This document shows, piece after piece, positions 15,264 through 23,518 of a DNA stretch of 64,000 nucleotides. The notes beneath the pieces are model-generated. The model saw only the letters and a program-made list of their open reading frames with translations, was not told the DNA's origin and ran no database searches. Origin of the DNA: Alistipes dispar (GTDB lineage Bacteria > Bacteroidota > Bacteroidia > Bacteroidales > Rikenellaceae); assembly GCF_006542685.1 (NCBI RefSeq), contig NZ_AP019736.1:2096001-2160000 (forward strand), written 5' to 3'. Positions within the stretch are counted from its first letter, which is position 1; each line of letters opens with the position of its first letter. Made by a program: the position numbers and the translations under genes.

Positions 15264-15854
15264 TCACTTTTTGGGGTGGTTCGAGCGGTAATTGAGGATG
15301 TGTCCCGGGACGATCATCATGGCGAGGAATCCCGCGGCGAAGAGCGCCGGCTGCCAGTCGTTGTGCACGATCAGCATGCCCGGGGCGAGCAGGATGGCCG
15401 CCGCGCCGCAGCATGCGGCGGGCCGGAAGCGCAGGATCAGCCCCGTCGCGGCCGTTCCCATGCCCATCGTGAGCAGGATGACGAACAGGATCGGCAGCCG
15501 GATCGGCGTGAACAGCGCGACGAGGCTGAGGAACGAGGCCGTGAGACCGGCCACGAGCCATACGCTGCCGAGTACGCGATCTACGAAGGTGTGGACCCTC
15601 CCTTCGGTCCGCTTGCCGCGCGTGAAGTACGTAAGCGTGCCGCCCAGCAGGGGAATCAGCAGCCAGAGGAGATTCCACCGCGGCTCGCCGGTCTGTACGA
15701 CCGTGCCCCAGACGAGCAGCGTCGTCAGCAGGGTGACGTATCCCCATACGAGGAACGGCCTCCCGGCGTTGCGTTCCATGTCGTTGCGGGTGTTTTCGAT
15801 CATGCGTCCGATCAGCGCCAGGCTTTCGGCCGCATCGAGTCTCTTCTCTTCCAT
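15264..15854 (-). CDS. Small multi-pass membrane protein
   Basis: A 196-residue protein with about six hydrophobic segments after a hydrophilic start (MEEKRLDAAESLALIGRMIENTRNDME). That N-terminal pattern recurs in Bacteroidota membrane proteins paired with a small winged-helix regulator. The first in-frame ATG (15872) lies only two bases beyond the TACCTTTG -7 box (15882-15875), at or before the predicted transcription start, so the second ATG (15854) is chosen. Function unknown; the neighbouring regulator suggests a stress or envelope-responsive pair. Confidence 0.75.
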   Translation of the reverse strand: MEEKRLDAAESLALIGRMIENTRNDMERNAGRPFLVWGYVTLLTTLLVWGTVVQTGEPRWNLLWLLIPLLGGTLTYFTRGKRTEGRVHTFVDRVLGSVWLVAGLTASFLSLVALFTPIRLPILFVILLTMGMGTAATGLILRFRPAACCGAAAILLAPGMLIVHNDWQPALFAAGFLAMMIVPGHILNYRSNHPKK

Positions 15855-15874
15855 GTTCGTGTGTCTTTCCATTG

Positions 15875-15882
15875 CAAAGGTA
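15875..15882 (-). promoter_or_regulatory. -7 box deciding the start of the membrane-protein gene
   Basis: TACCTTTG on the minus strand. Transcription should begin near 15868-15871, which rules against the upstream ATG at 15872 and favours the one at 15854. Confidence 0.55.
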
Positions 15883-15887
15883 TGAAT

Positions 15888-16346
15888 TTATTCCGATCCG
15901 CGGTCCAGTTCGTCGGGCGTTCCGGCCGGCGACGTTGCCGCCGGGATCTTTGCACGGGCCGGTGTTTCCGCGGCCTCTCCCGCCGGTTCTTCCGGAAATT
16001 CGTAGCGCAGCCGGACCCGGATTTCGTTCTTTTCGGCGGAGAGGACGATGGCGCGGGTGCAGCACCCTTCGGCCGGCTTGCCGTCGTCGCGCCTGTCGAG
16101 CCGGTAGTTGCCGTTTTCGTCGTGGAAGAGGTAGAGGGTGACCGAATCGGCCGTGAAGTCTTCCGCGCTGAAAGCGACGCTTCCCGATTTGGGCTTTTCC
16201 ATACCTTGCCGGGGGCGTGCGTCGCCGTGGATATACCATAGGATGCGGCCTTTGTCGGAGCGCAGGTCGGATACCGTGATTTTCAGATTCCGGGTGGAGG
16301 CCGTTGCGCAGAGCAGCAGGGCGGCCGATGCGATGATCGTTTTCAT
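15888..16346 (-). CDS. DUF2141 family secreted protein
   Basis: A 152-residue exported protein (signal peptide MKTIIASAALLLCATAS). LKITVSDLRSDKGRILWYIHGD, then TLYLFHDENGNYRLDRRDDGKPAEGC is the DUF2141 pattern of periplasmic beta-sandwich proteins with no assigned activity. A Pro/Ala/Glu-rich tail of about 35 residues follows. It starts 12 bases after the 2TM protein gene and shares its promoter. Confidence 0.82.
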   Translation of the reverse strand: MKTIIASAALLLCATASTRNLKITVSDLRSDKGRILWYIHGDARPRQGMEKPKSGSVAFSAEDFTADSVTLYLFHDENGNYRLDRRDDGKPAEGCCTRAIVLSAEKNEIRVRLRYEFPEEPAGEAAETPARAKIPAATSPAGTPDELDRGSE

Positions 16347-16358
16347 GGTTCTATCGTT

Positions 16359-16598
16359 TTAGCGGGTTTCGCAGGTGTCGTCTTCGTCCGTCAGACGCCA
16401 GATGAGCGACAGCAGGAGATTGAGGCCCCATCCGGCCGCGACCCATGCGACCCACCAGTATTGGGGCGATGTCCGGTAGTTGATTACGGCGAGAAATGCG
16501 CAGGTCACGGCGTAGTGGACGATACTGCGGGTGAACGTGCGGGTGAAAATCCGGCGCTTTGCGGTCGTGTCGCGGTTTTTTTCCGATGTGTTTTCCAT
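16359..16598 (-). CDS. 2TM domain-containing protein
   Basis: A 79-residue protein with two adjacent hydrophobic helices (about 27-45 and 50-66) and the FTRTFTRSIVHYAVTCAFLAVINY and WWVAWVAAGWGLNLLL segments of the 2TM domain. In other proteins this domain is found alone or fused to sensor kinases; function unknown. It is first in a two-gene unit with the DUF2141 gene. Confidence 0.75.
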   Translation of the reverse strand: MENTSEKNRDTTAKRRIFTRTFTRSIVHYAVTCAFLAVINYRTSPQYWWVAWVAAGWGLNLLLSLIWRLTDEDDTCETR

Positions 16599-16638
16599 TT
16601 TCCTGAGAATTCGTGGCCGTTGGTTTCGAGCTGTATTG

Positions 16639-16670
16639 CAAATATAAAGTAGTTTATAATATAAACCAAA
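16639..16670 (-). promoter_or_regulatory. Promoter of the 2TM-DUF2141 pair
   Basis: TTTG (16670-16667), 20 bp, TATATTTG (16646-16639) on the minus strand is an exact consensus match, 40 bases before the 2TM start codon. Confidence 0.75.
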
Positions 16671-17076
16671 TTTTCGAGGAGGAAATCGTCGGAAAAAAGC
16701 GATACCGTGATTAATAAAGAGGAAATCCGACTTGGAGAAACCCCGATTTGTCGGAAAGGAGCCGATCCGGTTTCCTTCGGAGCGGGACCGTGATGCGTTG
16801 GGCTGCGATGCGGCGGAACAGGCCGGAGGCGGGATATGGCGGGAGAGAACGGGGCCGGGAATCGCAAAACGGCGGATTCGGGGGAGGCCGTAGCGGAAGC
16901 GGCAGCCCCCTTTGCCGTGCCGGTTGCGGCTGCGCGGATTGCAGTACTGCGAACGCGCATTTTCCCGGGGCGTTCCGGCGGCATGAAACGGTGTTATTCC
17001 CGGGAGCCGATTCCGGAGGACCGGAGATAGCGGGCGGGACGGCTGTCCGGCGATCCGTCCGCCTGTTCGTCCGGGG
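16671..17076. other. Intergenic, no feature recognised
   Basis: About 400 bases. The left 70 are AT-rich upstream promoter sequence. The remainder is GC-rich and holds only a Gly/Arg/Ser-rich open frame on the plus strand that runs into the antisense of the GNAT gene; it shows no protein-like composition. No RNA gene, repeat or clear terminator seen. Confidence 0.5.
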
Positions 17077-17376
17077 CTACCTGCGTACCGTCTCCCGGAA
17101 CACCAGTTTTTCCCATTGGGGATGGCGGTCGATATACTGCGCGACGAAACTGCATTGGGGAATGACCTGCAACTTTTTGTCGCGGAGGTCTTCCAGCGCG
17201 GCGGCGACCAGCTCCCGGCCGATGCCCTGTCCTTCGAATTTCGGGGGAACTTCTGTATGCGTCAGAATCCGGTAGCCCGGCCCCAGAATGTACTCGATCA
17301 CGGCCTTGTCGCCGCCCAGGTCGAACTCGTAACGTCGGAGCGCGGTATTGTCCGTCAAAGTGTGTCTCTTCTCCAT
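17077..17376 (-). CDS. Small GNAT-like acetyltransferase (YidJ/GCN5-related type)
   Basis: A 99-residue protein of the short N-acetyltransferase class found in many bacteria and in human NATD1. RYEFDLGGDKAVIEYILGPGYRILTHTEVPPKFEGQGIGRELVAAAL contains the G-x-G-I-G acetyl-CoA turn, and VIPQCSFVAQYIDRHPQW is the conserved end. The substrate is unknown for most members. It is divergent from mutY, 70 bases away. Confidence 0.9.
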   Translation of the reverse strand: MEKRHTLTDNTALRRYEFDLGGDKAVIEYILGPGYRILTHTEVPPKFEGQGIGRELVAAALEDLRDKKLQVIPQCSFVAQYIDRHPQWEKLVFRETVRR

Positions 17377-17446
17377 AATCCCGTTTTTTTAATTGTTTTC
17401 GGTTTCAAACCTCAAATTCGATTCCGAAGTTGTATTTTTGCAGACG

Positions 17447-18499
17447 ATGACATACCGTATCGCCGACATATTGCTTGACTGGTACTCGCGCGAGGGGCGC
17501 GATCTGCCGTGGCGCCGCACCCGCGATCCCTACCGCATCTGGCTCTCCGAAGTGATTCTTCAGCAGACCCGCGTGGCGCAGGGAACGGAGTATTACCTCC
17601 GTTTCGTCGGGCGTTTTCCCGACGTCCGCTCGCTGGCGTCCGCTTCGGAAGACGAGGTGCTCAAACTCTGGCAGGGGCTGGGTTATTACAGCCGTGCCCG
17701 GAACCTCCATGCCGCCGCCCGGCAGGTCGTGGACGACTTCGGAGGCCGCTTCCCGACGACCTTCGCCGGGGTGCGTTCGTTGCGCGGCGTGGGCGACTAT
17801 ACGGCCGCCGCGGTCTGTTCGGCGGCCTACTCGCTGCCTTATGCCGCCGTGGACGGAAACGTTTACCGCGTCCTGTCGCGTCTGTTCGACATCGCCGAGC
17901 CGATCGACACCGCCTCCGGCCGGCGTCTCTTCGCCGAACTGGCCCGCTCGCAGCTCGACGAGCGCGATCCGGGGCGTTACAATCAGGCGATCATGGACTT
18001 CGGAGCCCTTCGGTGCACGCCCTCCCCGCCCCGTTGCGGCGAGTGTCCGTTCGGCGACCGCTGTCTTGCCCTCGCGGCGGGCACCGTCGTCTCCCGCCCC
18101 GTCAAGCAGGGGCGGACGCAGTTGCGCGACCGCTGGTTCCATTACCTTCATATCACCTCGGGCGGGCGGACCCTGTTGTGCCGCCGTTCGGGACGCGACA
18201 TCTGGCAGGGTTTGTACGAGTTTCCGTTGCTCGAAACCCCGGAGGCCGCGGATTTCGGGGCGCTGTTGCGGATGCCGCGTTTCGCGGAACTGCTGGGCGA
18301 TGCGCCGTGGCGGCTGCTCGGCAGTATGCCTGTTGCGCGACACCAGCTTTCGCATCAGACGATCCATGCGGTTTTCCACCGCATCGAGACCCCTTCGCTT
18401 ACGCCTGCCGCCGAAGCGCTGGCTGTTCCGACCGGGACGTTGGGCGATTATGCCGTACCGCGGCTTATCGACCGCTACCTGATGAGCTGCCAGAGGTAG
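17447..18499 (+). CDS. mutY: A/G-specific adenine DNA glycosylase
   Basis: A 350-residue base-excision repair enzyme removing adenine opposite 8-oxoguanine. It has the HhH-GPD catalytic domain with E35 (SEVILQQT) and D136 (AVDGNVYRVLSR), the helix-hairpin-helix LRGVGDYTAAAV, the 4Fe-4S ligands C190, C197, C200 and C206, and a C-terminal NUDIX-like domain that recognises 8-oxoG (HYLHITSGGRTLLCRR onward). The ATG at 17447 follows TATTTTTG (17433-17440). The last 25 bases overlap the convergent antiporter gene. Confidence 0.96.
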   Translation: MTYRIADILLDWYSREGRDLPWRRTRDPYRIWLSEVILQQTRVAQGTEYYLRFVGRFPDVRSLASASEDEVLKLWQGLGYYSRARNLHAAARQVVDDFGGRFPTTFAGVRSLRGVGDYTAAAVCSAAYSLPYAAVDGNVYRVLSRLFDIAEPIDTASGRRLFAELARSQLDERDPGRYNQAIMDFGALRCTPSPPRCGECPFGDRCLALAAGTVVSRPVKQGRTQLRDRWFHYLHITSGGRTLLCRRSGRDIWQGLYEFPLLETPEAADFGALLRMPRFAELLGDAPWRLLGSMPVARHQLSHQTIHAVFHRIETPSLTPAAEALAVPTGTLGDYAVPRLIDRYLMSCQR

Positions 18500-19428
18500 A
18501 GGGCGTAAGCGGCCAGGAACAAAATGCCCTCCGCTCGGTCTATGGCCTTGCGGCGGAATGTGAAGGCCGCGAGGAATAGCACCAGCGAACTCAATGCCGC
18601 CATGCCGAAATCCAGAGCCGTGATGCCGCCCGGCGTCAGCGGCCGGATCGTCGCGCTCAGTCCCAGAATCAGGAGAATGTTGGCGATATTCGAACCGATG
18701 ACGTTGCCCAGCGCCATGCCGGCCTTGCCCTTCAGGAGCGACACGACCGACGAAGCCAGCTCGGGCAGCGACGTTCCGCCCGCCACGAGAGTCAGGGCGA
18801 TCACCGAGTCGCTCACGCCCAGCCGCCGTGCGACGGCCGTCGCATTGTCAAGGAACATTTCGCCGCCGAAGATCAGTCCCGCGAGCCCTCCGAGAATCAT
18901 GACGGCCATGATCCAGCCCTTCGTCGGGGACTTTGCCCCGCTTTCGGCCGGAACCGCATCGGTGCGGCCCGTGCGGCGGATCGTGTAGCCGATCAGCAGT
19001 ACGTAGAGCGCGAGCATCGCGATGCCGTCGATACGGCCGATCCGGTCTGTCGCCCCGGCGCTGAAGAGCGAGTCCGACGCCAGCGCGACGAGCAGCAGCG
19101 ACACTACCATACCTAACGGAATGTCGCGGCGAATATTGCCCGCCGTGAGCGGAAGAGGGCGTATGAGGGCGCAGACGCCCAGAATGACGAATACGTTGAA
19201 GATGTTGGACCCCACGACGTTGCCGATCGCCACGTCGCTCTTTCCAGCGACGGCCGAGAGCATCGATACGACCAGCTCGGGCGTCGAGGTTCCGACGGCT
19301 ACGATCGTGAGTCCGATGATGAACTCCGGGACGCGGAGCCGTTTAGCGAGCGCCGCCGAGCCGTCCGTCAGAAAACTTGCGCCGGCGAGAATCAGGCCGA
19401 GGCCGGCGAGCAGGAGGAGGATTTCCAT
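18475..19428 (-). CDS. Calcium/sodium antiporter, CaCA family (YrbG-like)
   Basis: A 317-residue inner-membrane exchanger of the CaCA superfamily with ten hydrophobic segments in two inverted repeats. The alpha repeats are clear: IGLTIVAVGTSTPELVVS with AIGNVVGSNIFNVFVILG, and IALTLVAGGTSLPELASS with ALGNVIGSNIANILLILG. The GTS-PE and GSN residues bind Ca2+ and Na+. It is convergent with mutY, with the coding ends overlapping by 25 bases, and lies 51 bases downstream of the zinc transporter gene on the same strand. Confidence 0.94.
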   Translation of the reverse strand: MEILLLLAGLGLILAGASFLTDGSAALAKRLRVPEFIIGLTIVAVGTSTPELVVSMLSAVAGKSDVAIGNVVGSNIFNVFVILGVCALIRPLPLTAGNIRRDIPLGMVVSLLLVALASDSLFSAGATDRIGRIDGIAMLALYVLLIGYTIRRTGRTDAVPAESGAKSPTKGWIMAVMILGGLAGLIFGGEMFLDNATAVARRLGVSDSVIALTLVAGGTSLPELASSVVSLLKGKAGMALGNVIGSNIANILLILGLSATIRPLTPGGITALDFGMAALSSLVLFLAAFTFRRKAIDRAEGILFLAAYALYLWQLIR

Positions 19429-19479
19429 AGAAGAATGCGTTTTTCCGGTCCGGGACCGCCGTACGGCCGCCGCGCCGGA

Positions 19480-20280
19480 TCAGGACAACAGAATCAGGCT
19501 TGCGGCCATGACGGCCATTCCGGTCACCACGCCGTAGATCGAGATATGCGCTTCGCCGTATTCGCGGGCTGCGGGCAGCAGTTCGTCGATCGAGATGAAG
19601 ACCATGATACCCGCCACGCCGGCCAGGATGCAGCCCATGAGCGTCGGCGACATGAAGGGCATGAGCACCAGCCATGCCAGCACGGCTCCCACCGGCTCGG
19701 CCAGTCCCGAGAGCAGCGAGAGGCGGAACGCCTTGCGCCGGTCGCCCGTGGCGTAGAAGATGGGGATCGAGACGGCGATGCCCTCCGGAATGTTGTGGAT
19801 GGCGATGGCCACGGCGATCGCCACGCCGAGGGCCATGTTGTCCACCGCCGAGGTGAAGGTGGCGATGCCCTCCGGGAAGTTGTGGATGCCGATGGCCAGC
19901 GCCGTCATCACGCCCATGCGCATCAGGTGCGGGTTGCGGGGCTGGTTGTCCATCTCCTCGACCATGTGGGCCTCGTGCGGATTCTCGAACGAGGGGACCA
20001 GCCGGTCGATGACGCCGATCAGGAGGATGCCGGCGAAGAAACTCGCCACGGTGACCGCCGTGCCCGTGCGGACGCCCCATTCGGCCGTGAGCGAGAGGTT
20101 CGCCTGCTGGAACAGTTCGACGAACGAGACGTAGATCATCACGCCGCCCGAGAGACCGAGCGAGAACGACAGCAGCCGCTTGTTGGTGCGGCGTGCGAAA
20201 AAGGCGATGGCGCTGCCGATGCCCGTCGCCAGACCGGCTCCGAGCGTCAGCAGCAGCGGCAGAAGTATGTTCGTTTCCAT
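19480..20280 (-). CDS. zupT: ZIP family metal transporter, ZupT-like
   Basis: A 266-residue inner-membrane transporter for Zn2+ and related divalent metals. The fourth and fifth helices carry the metal-site motifs MTALAIGIHNFPEGIATF and AIAIAIHNIPEGIAVSIP, with HN..EG in each. TGIGSAIAFFARR at the N terminus is also typical. ATG at 20280 follows TATCTTTG (20315-20308), so the in-frame TTG upstream is excluded. Eight membrane segments and the length match ZupT (about 257-270). Confidence 0.94.
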   Translation of the reverse strand: METNILLPLLLTLGAGLATGIGSAIAFFARRTNKRLLSFSLGLSGGVMIYVSFVELFQQANLSLTAEWGVRTGTAVTVASFFAGILLIGVIDRLVPSFENPHEAHMVEEMDNQPRNPHLMRMGVMTALAIGIHNFPEGIATFTSAVDNMALGVAIAVAIAIHNIPEGIAVSIPIFYATGDRRKAFRLSLLSGLAEPVGAVLAWLVLMPFMSPTLMGCILAGVAGIMVFISIDELLPAAREYGEAHISIYGVVTGMAVMAASLILLS

Positions 20281-20373
20281 TGTAAGATGCGTTTTTGCCT
20301 GTCGTTGCAAAGATAGTGCATCATCCGGAATAAACCGCTCCCGAGGATTCGGTATTTCTTATGGCGCTATAAG

Positions 20374-20422
20374 CGGAACGGGCCCCGGACTGTCGGTTAT
20401 GACTTGTCCGGGACCCGTTCCG
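20374..20422 (-). terminator. Terminator-like hairpin after the HAD gene
   Basis: On the minus strand a 17-bp stem (arms 20422-20406 and 20390-20374, one G-U) begins 22 bases after the HAD stop. It has only a weak T tail (CTTATAG), so it is likely factor-assisted or simply a 3' stabilising stem closing the phosphodiester operon. Confidence 0.55.
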
Positions 20423-20444
20423 TCGTCGGCGCCTGCGCTCCGGA

Positions 20445-21311
20445 CTACGCCCGGCGGGCTTCGCGGAGCAGTTCGCCCAGCGTGCCGATGTGTTCGGCGA
20501 TGAGATCGGGCCGGTGCTCGGCCGCCTCGGCGACGTCGAGCGTCGTCTCGCCCGAGAGCACCAGCACGCCCAGCGCCCCGGCGTTGCGGGCCATTTCGAC
20601 GTCGGTGTAGATGCGGTCGCCGACCATGGCGATCTGTTCGGGCCGGAGACCGTGCCGGGCGAGGATGCCCGAGAGCATGTTCGGGTCGGGTTTGCCCAGC
20701 GTGACGTCGGGGCGGCGTCCCGTGGCGTGTTCGATCGCGGCGCAGATCGACCCGCAGTCCACCAGCACCGTAGGAAGGTCGGTCGGGCAGACGCGGTCGG
20801 GGTTCGTGGCGATGTAGGGAAGCCCTTGCTTCGCCCACCAGGCCGCGCGGCACAGACGGCTGTATTCGAGCGTCATGTCGAAGGCCGCGACGACGGCGTC
20901 GGGCACGTCGTCCGCCGAATCGGCCGTCGGAACGTATCCCGCGGCCTCGAACTCCGAGACCATCGAAGGGGTGCCGAGCAGGAACAGCCGCCGGGCTGCG
21001 GGGTAGTGCTCCCGCAGGTAGTCGATGGTGGCCAGCGTCGTGGTGTACATCTCTTCGCGTGTGGCCGCGATACCCAGCGAAGCGAGCTTCGCGAGGTAGT
21101 CGGCGATCGACTTCGAGGGGTTGTTCGTCAGGAACGAGTAGCCTATGCCCAGCTCCCGCAGCTCCGAGAGGAACGCCCCGGTCCAGGGAAACAGCGATCC
21201 GCCCATGTAGATCGTGCCGTCCATGTCGAGCGCCACATGGCGGATCCGGCCGAGGCGGCCGAGCAGCTCTTCGTGCTCCCAGGCGGAGCGGTAACGGTGG
21301 AATTGCATCAT
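20445..21311 (-). CDS. HAD-IIA family phosphatase, NagD/AraL-like
   Basis: A 288-residue cytosolic phosphatase. Motif I DMDGTIY (D29, D31), motif II TNNPSKS, the C2-type cap, the LGKPDPNM lysine segment and motif IV GDRIYTDVEMA are complete. Characterised relatives include B. subtilis AraL, which is encoded next to the glycerol-1-phosphate dehydrogenase AraM, and mycobacterial Rv1692, a glycerol-3-phosphate phosphatase. Here the gene closes the left arm of a locus whose right arm encodes an AraM-like dehydrogenase, so dephosphorylation of a glycerol phosphate is a good guess. Its ATG overlaps the GDPD stop by four bases. Confidence 0.88.
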   Translation of the reverse strand: MMQFHRYRSAWEHEELLGRLGRIRHVALDMDGTIYMGGSLFPWTGAFLSELRELGIGYSFLTNNPSKSIADYLAKLASLGIAATREEMYTTTLATIDYLREHYPAARRLFLLGTPSMVSEFEAAGYVPTADSADDVPDAVVAAFDMTLEYSRLCRAAWWAKQGLPYIATNPDRVCPTDLPTVLVDCGSICAAIEHATGRRPDVTLGKPDPNMLSGILARHGLRPEQIAMVGDRIYTDVEMARNAGALGVLVLSGETTLDVAEAAEHRPDLIAEHIGTLGELLREARRA

Positions 21312-22243
21312 TGGTCTGTTTTTTTCGTTGATCGTTCGGGGATGTGTCGAGTGCGGCGCAGGTCGAGGTCCCGGAACAGGTAGGGGTAGTCGGTCTCTAT
21401 GACGTCGCAGCCGCTCGGGATTTCGAGTTCGTAGCCGCGGACCCGCTCGTCGTCCGAAGCCCGCCGGTCGTGGGTCGGCGCGACGGAGATCATGCACATC
21501 ACGCCGTTGGCATGGAGGCTGTCGTAAAGCTCCTGCCGGGCGGGAATCATCATCGGACCGACGTAGGCCTGCATCTGCGACCACGGGATCCGGGCCTCTT
21601 CGTAGGCGCGGTATTCGTCCATGTCCTTGCACCAGGCCGAGAACATGGCGTCGGGGTCGCGGTCGAGCAGCATCCGGGCCTGTCGGGCGTCGTGCACCGT
21701 ATATATGACGTTGGGCGGGTCGAGGCAGTTGATGAACGCCGACATGACGTCGAGCGGCACGTCCTTTATGTCGAGGTTGAGGACCGTCTTGCCCCGGCTC
21801 CAGCGGATGCACTCCTCGAGCGTCGGAATCCGGAACTGCGTGAGGTTGCCTTCGCGGTCCCGGAGGCGGAATCGCCGCAGTTCGTCGTAGGTGTAGTCCG
21901 AGACGCGGCCCGTACCGTCGGTGGTGCGGTCGATCGTGGCGTCGTGCATCAGTACGATCACGCTGTCTTTGGTCAGCCGGGGGTCGATTTCGAAGAACGA
22001 CGGCATCATCGAGAGGGTCTTCTCGAACGATTCGATACAGTTCTCGGGATAGCCCGTGACCATGCCGCCGCGGTGTCCGCTGACGACTATGGGACGGTCG
22101 GGCGAGTAGCGGAACCATTCGTGCAGTTCGGCGCGGGTCCGGATGTCCGTGTAATGAGGTCCTTCGGTTCCGGAAGCTCCTCCGGAACAGGCTGCGCAGG
22201 ACAGTGCCCCTGCGCAGAGAAGCGCGTATGGAACGATTTTCAT
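21308..22243 (-). CDS. Glycerophosphodiester phosphodiesterase family lipoprotein
   Basis: A 311-residue exported GDPD-family TIM barrel. The signal peptide ends in a lipobox-like Cys (C16 or C19). SGHRGG...PENCIESFEKTL supplies the first catalytic His and Glu. FFEIDPRLTKDSVIVLMHDATIDRTTDGTGRV supplies the metal-binding E/D and the second catalytic His. The family hydrolyses glycerophosphodiesters to glycerol phosphate plus alcohol in a Ca2+-dependent way. It lies between a metallophosphoesterase (13 bases upstream) and the HAD phosphatase (overlapping) in a SusCD-led operon. Stereochemical preference cannot be read from the sequence. Confidence 0.9.
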   Translation of the reverse strand: MKIVPYALLCAGALSCAACSGGASGTEGPHYTDIRTRAELHEWFRYSPDRPIVVSGHRGGMVTGYPENCIESFEKTLSMMPSFFEIDPRLTKDSVIVLMHDATIDRTTDGTGRVSDYTYDELRRFRLRDREGNLTQFRIPTLEECIRWSRGKTVLNLDIKDVPLDVMSAFINCLDPPNVIYTVHDARQARMLLDRDPDAMFSAWCKDMDEYRAYEEARIPWSQMQAYVGPMMIPARQELYDSLHANGVMCMISVAPTHDRRASDDERVRGYELEIPSGCDVIETDYPYLFRDLDLRRTRHIPERSTKKTDQ

Positions 22244-22256
22244 GGCGTAGCGGCGT

Positions 22257-23465
22257 TTAGGGGCGTCGGTCCGGCGCGGTGTCCGCGCTCCGGCTGTCGA
22301 TGCGGTGGCGTTTGAGCGTCGTGCCCGCCGGGTCGATCACTTCGAGGTCGATGCCCCGGCGGTCGGCCTTCACGACGAGTTTGTCGCGGTTCGAGTTGAT
22401 GAGGATGGGAAAGTTCGTGCCGCGGCTTCCGTCGTCGATCCAGCCGTAGCGGTGGTAGTGCCCGCAGAGCATGACATCGACCTCGGCCTCGTTGAGAATC
22501 GGCACGAACAGCCGGCGGATCTCCTGTTCGCCGTGCCAACTGCTCTTGCCGCCCGGGACCATGTGCAGGAATACCACGTGCAGCGGAGCTTCGCGGTAGG
22601 CGTCGCTGGCCACCACCTGCCGCAGCCATTCGGCCTCCTGCGCGCGGTAGGCGTCCGTGGCGGCCAGTCCGTAGTAGCGGATGTCGCTGTCGGGTTTGTC
22701 TTCGCCGCAGTCGAGCATCAGGAAGAAGACCGGACCCTGCCGGAAGGCGTAGTAGGCTTCGCCGGTCGGGGTGGGGAAGTAGTCGAGGTAGCGGTGCGAC
22801 GCCGACCCGCGGTTTTCATGGTTGCCGCGCGTGGCGAAGATCGGGATGCCGGCCGGCGAGAGCAGCTCCGCGGCCGTGTCGAGGTATCCGTCGAATAGTT
22901 CCGACACGGATTCGATCTGCGTCAGCATGTCGCCGTTGAAACAGACGAAGTCGGGCCTGCGTTCCGGAGCGTCGGCCAGAAGCTGCCGCAGGATCGAGTC
23001 CCGCCCGTGGATGTCGTTCACGACCCAGCATTCGATCCGCTCCCTGGACGGGTCGAGCGTCGTGGCTCTGTACGGTTCGTGTTTGAGTATGTCGCTGCCG
23101 TACCCCTCGCCCAGTATGACGCGCTTGTTGCCCTCGTCGCGGAGCACGGCCTGCTGCATGATTCGGTAGCGGTAGGTCGTGCCGGGGCGCAATCCCCCGA
23201 CGCGGACGCGGTGCAACTGCCCGGTGCGGCGTTTGCCGATGTGGGTGTCGTAGTATTTCGGGCGTTCTTCGGCGTAGAAGTGCGTGCCGTCGTCGGGCGC
23301 CACCTCGACCCATGCCGCGGCATCGACGGTTGTGGTCCATACGACGGTGAAACCGTCTTCGGAGACCTGTTGCAGATAGGGCCCGTGGGCGATGCGCACC
23401 GAGGGTTGCCCGCAGGCGGCTGCTGCGAGCAGCGATGCGGCGCACAGAAAAAGAAAGCGTTTCAT
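22257..23465 (-). CDS. Purple-acid-phosphatase-like metallophosphoesterase lipoprotein
   Basis: A 402-residue lipoprotein (AAAAC18). An N-terminal fibronectin-III-like domain (about 20-130: HGPYLQQVSEDGFTVVWTT, then GLRPGTTYRYRI) is followed by a calcineurin-like domain with VNDIHGRDS, CFNGDML, TRGNHENRG, FLHMVPGG and CGHYHRYG. This layout is that of purple-acid-phosphatase-like enzymes of Bacteroidota, acting on phosphomonoesters or diesters outside the cytoplasm. It has its own -7 box (TATCTTTG, 23496-23489) but is also in line with the SusCD operon, 53 bases after the preceding gene. Confidence 0.88.
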   Translation of the reverse strand: MKRFLFLCAASLLAAAACGQPSVRIAHGPYLQQVSEDGFTVVWTTTVDAAAWVEVAPDDGTHFYAEERPKYYDTHIGKRRTGQLHRVRVGGLRPGTTYRYRIMQQAVLRDEGNKRVILGEGYGSDILKHEPYRATTLDPSRERIECWVVNDIHGRDSILRQLLADAPERRPDFVCFNGDMLTQIESVSELFDGYLDTAAELLSPAGIPIFATRGNHENRGSASHRYLDYFPTPTGEAYYAFRQGPVFFLMLDCGEDKPDSDIRYYGLAATDAYRAQEAEWLRQVVASDAYREAPLHVVFLHMVPGGKSSWHGEQEIRRLFVPILNEAEVDVMLCGHYHRYGWIDDGSRGTNFPILINSNRDKLVVKADRRGIDLEVIDPAGTTLKRHRIDSRSADTAPDRRP

Positions 23466-23518
23466 GCGATCATTTTTCGTTTATCGTTCAAAGATACGAA
23501 TAATTATCGGGCTGCGCG

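Noticed and set aside
16748..17275. A 175-codon plus-strand frame between the 2TM and GNAT genes
   Set aside because: Gly/Arg/Ser-rich without hydrophobic pattern, and its second half is antisense to the conserved GNAT gene.
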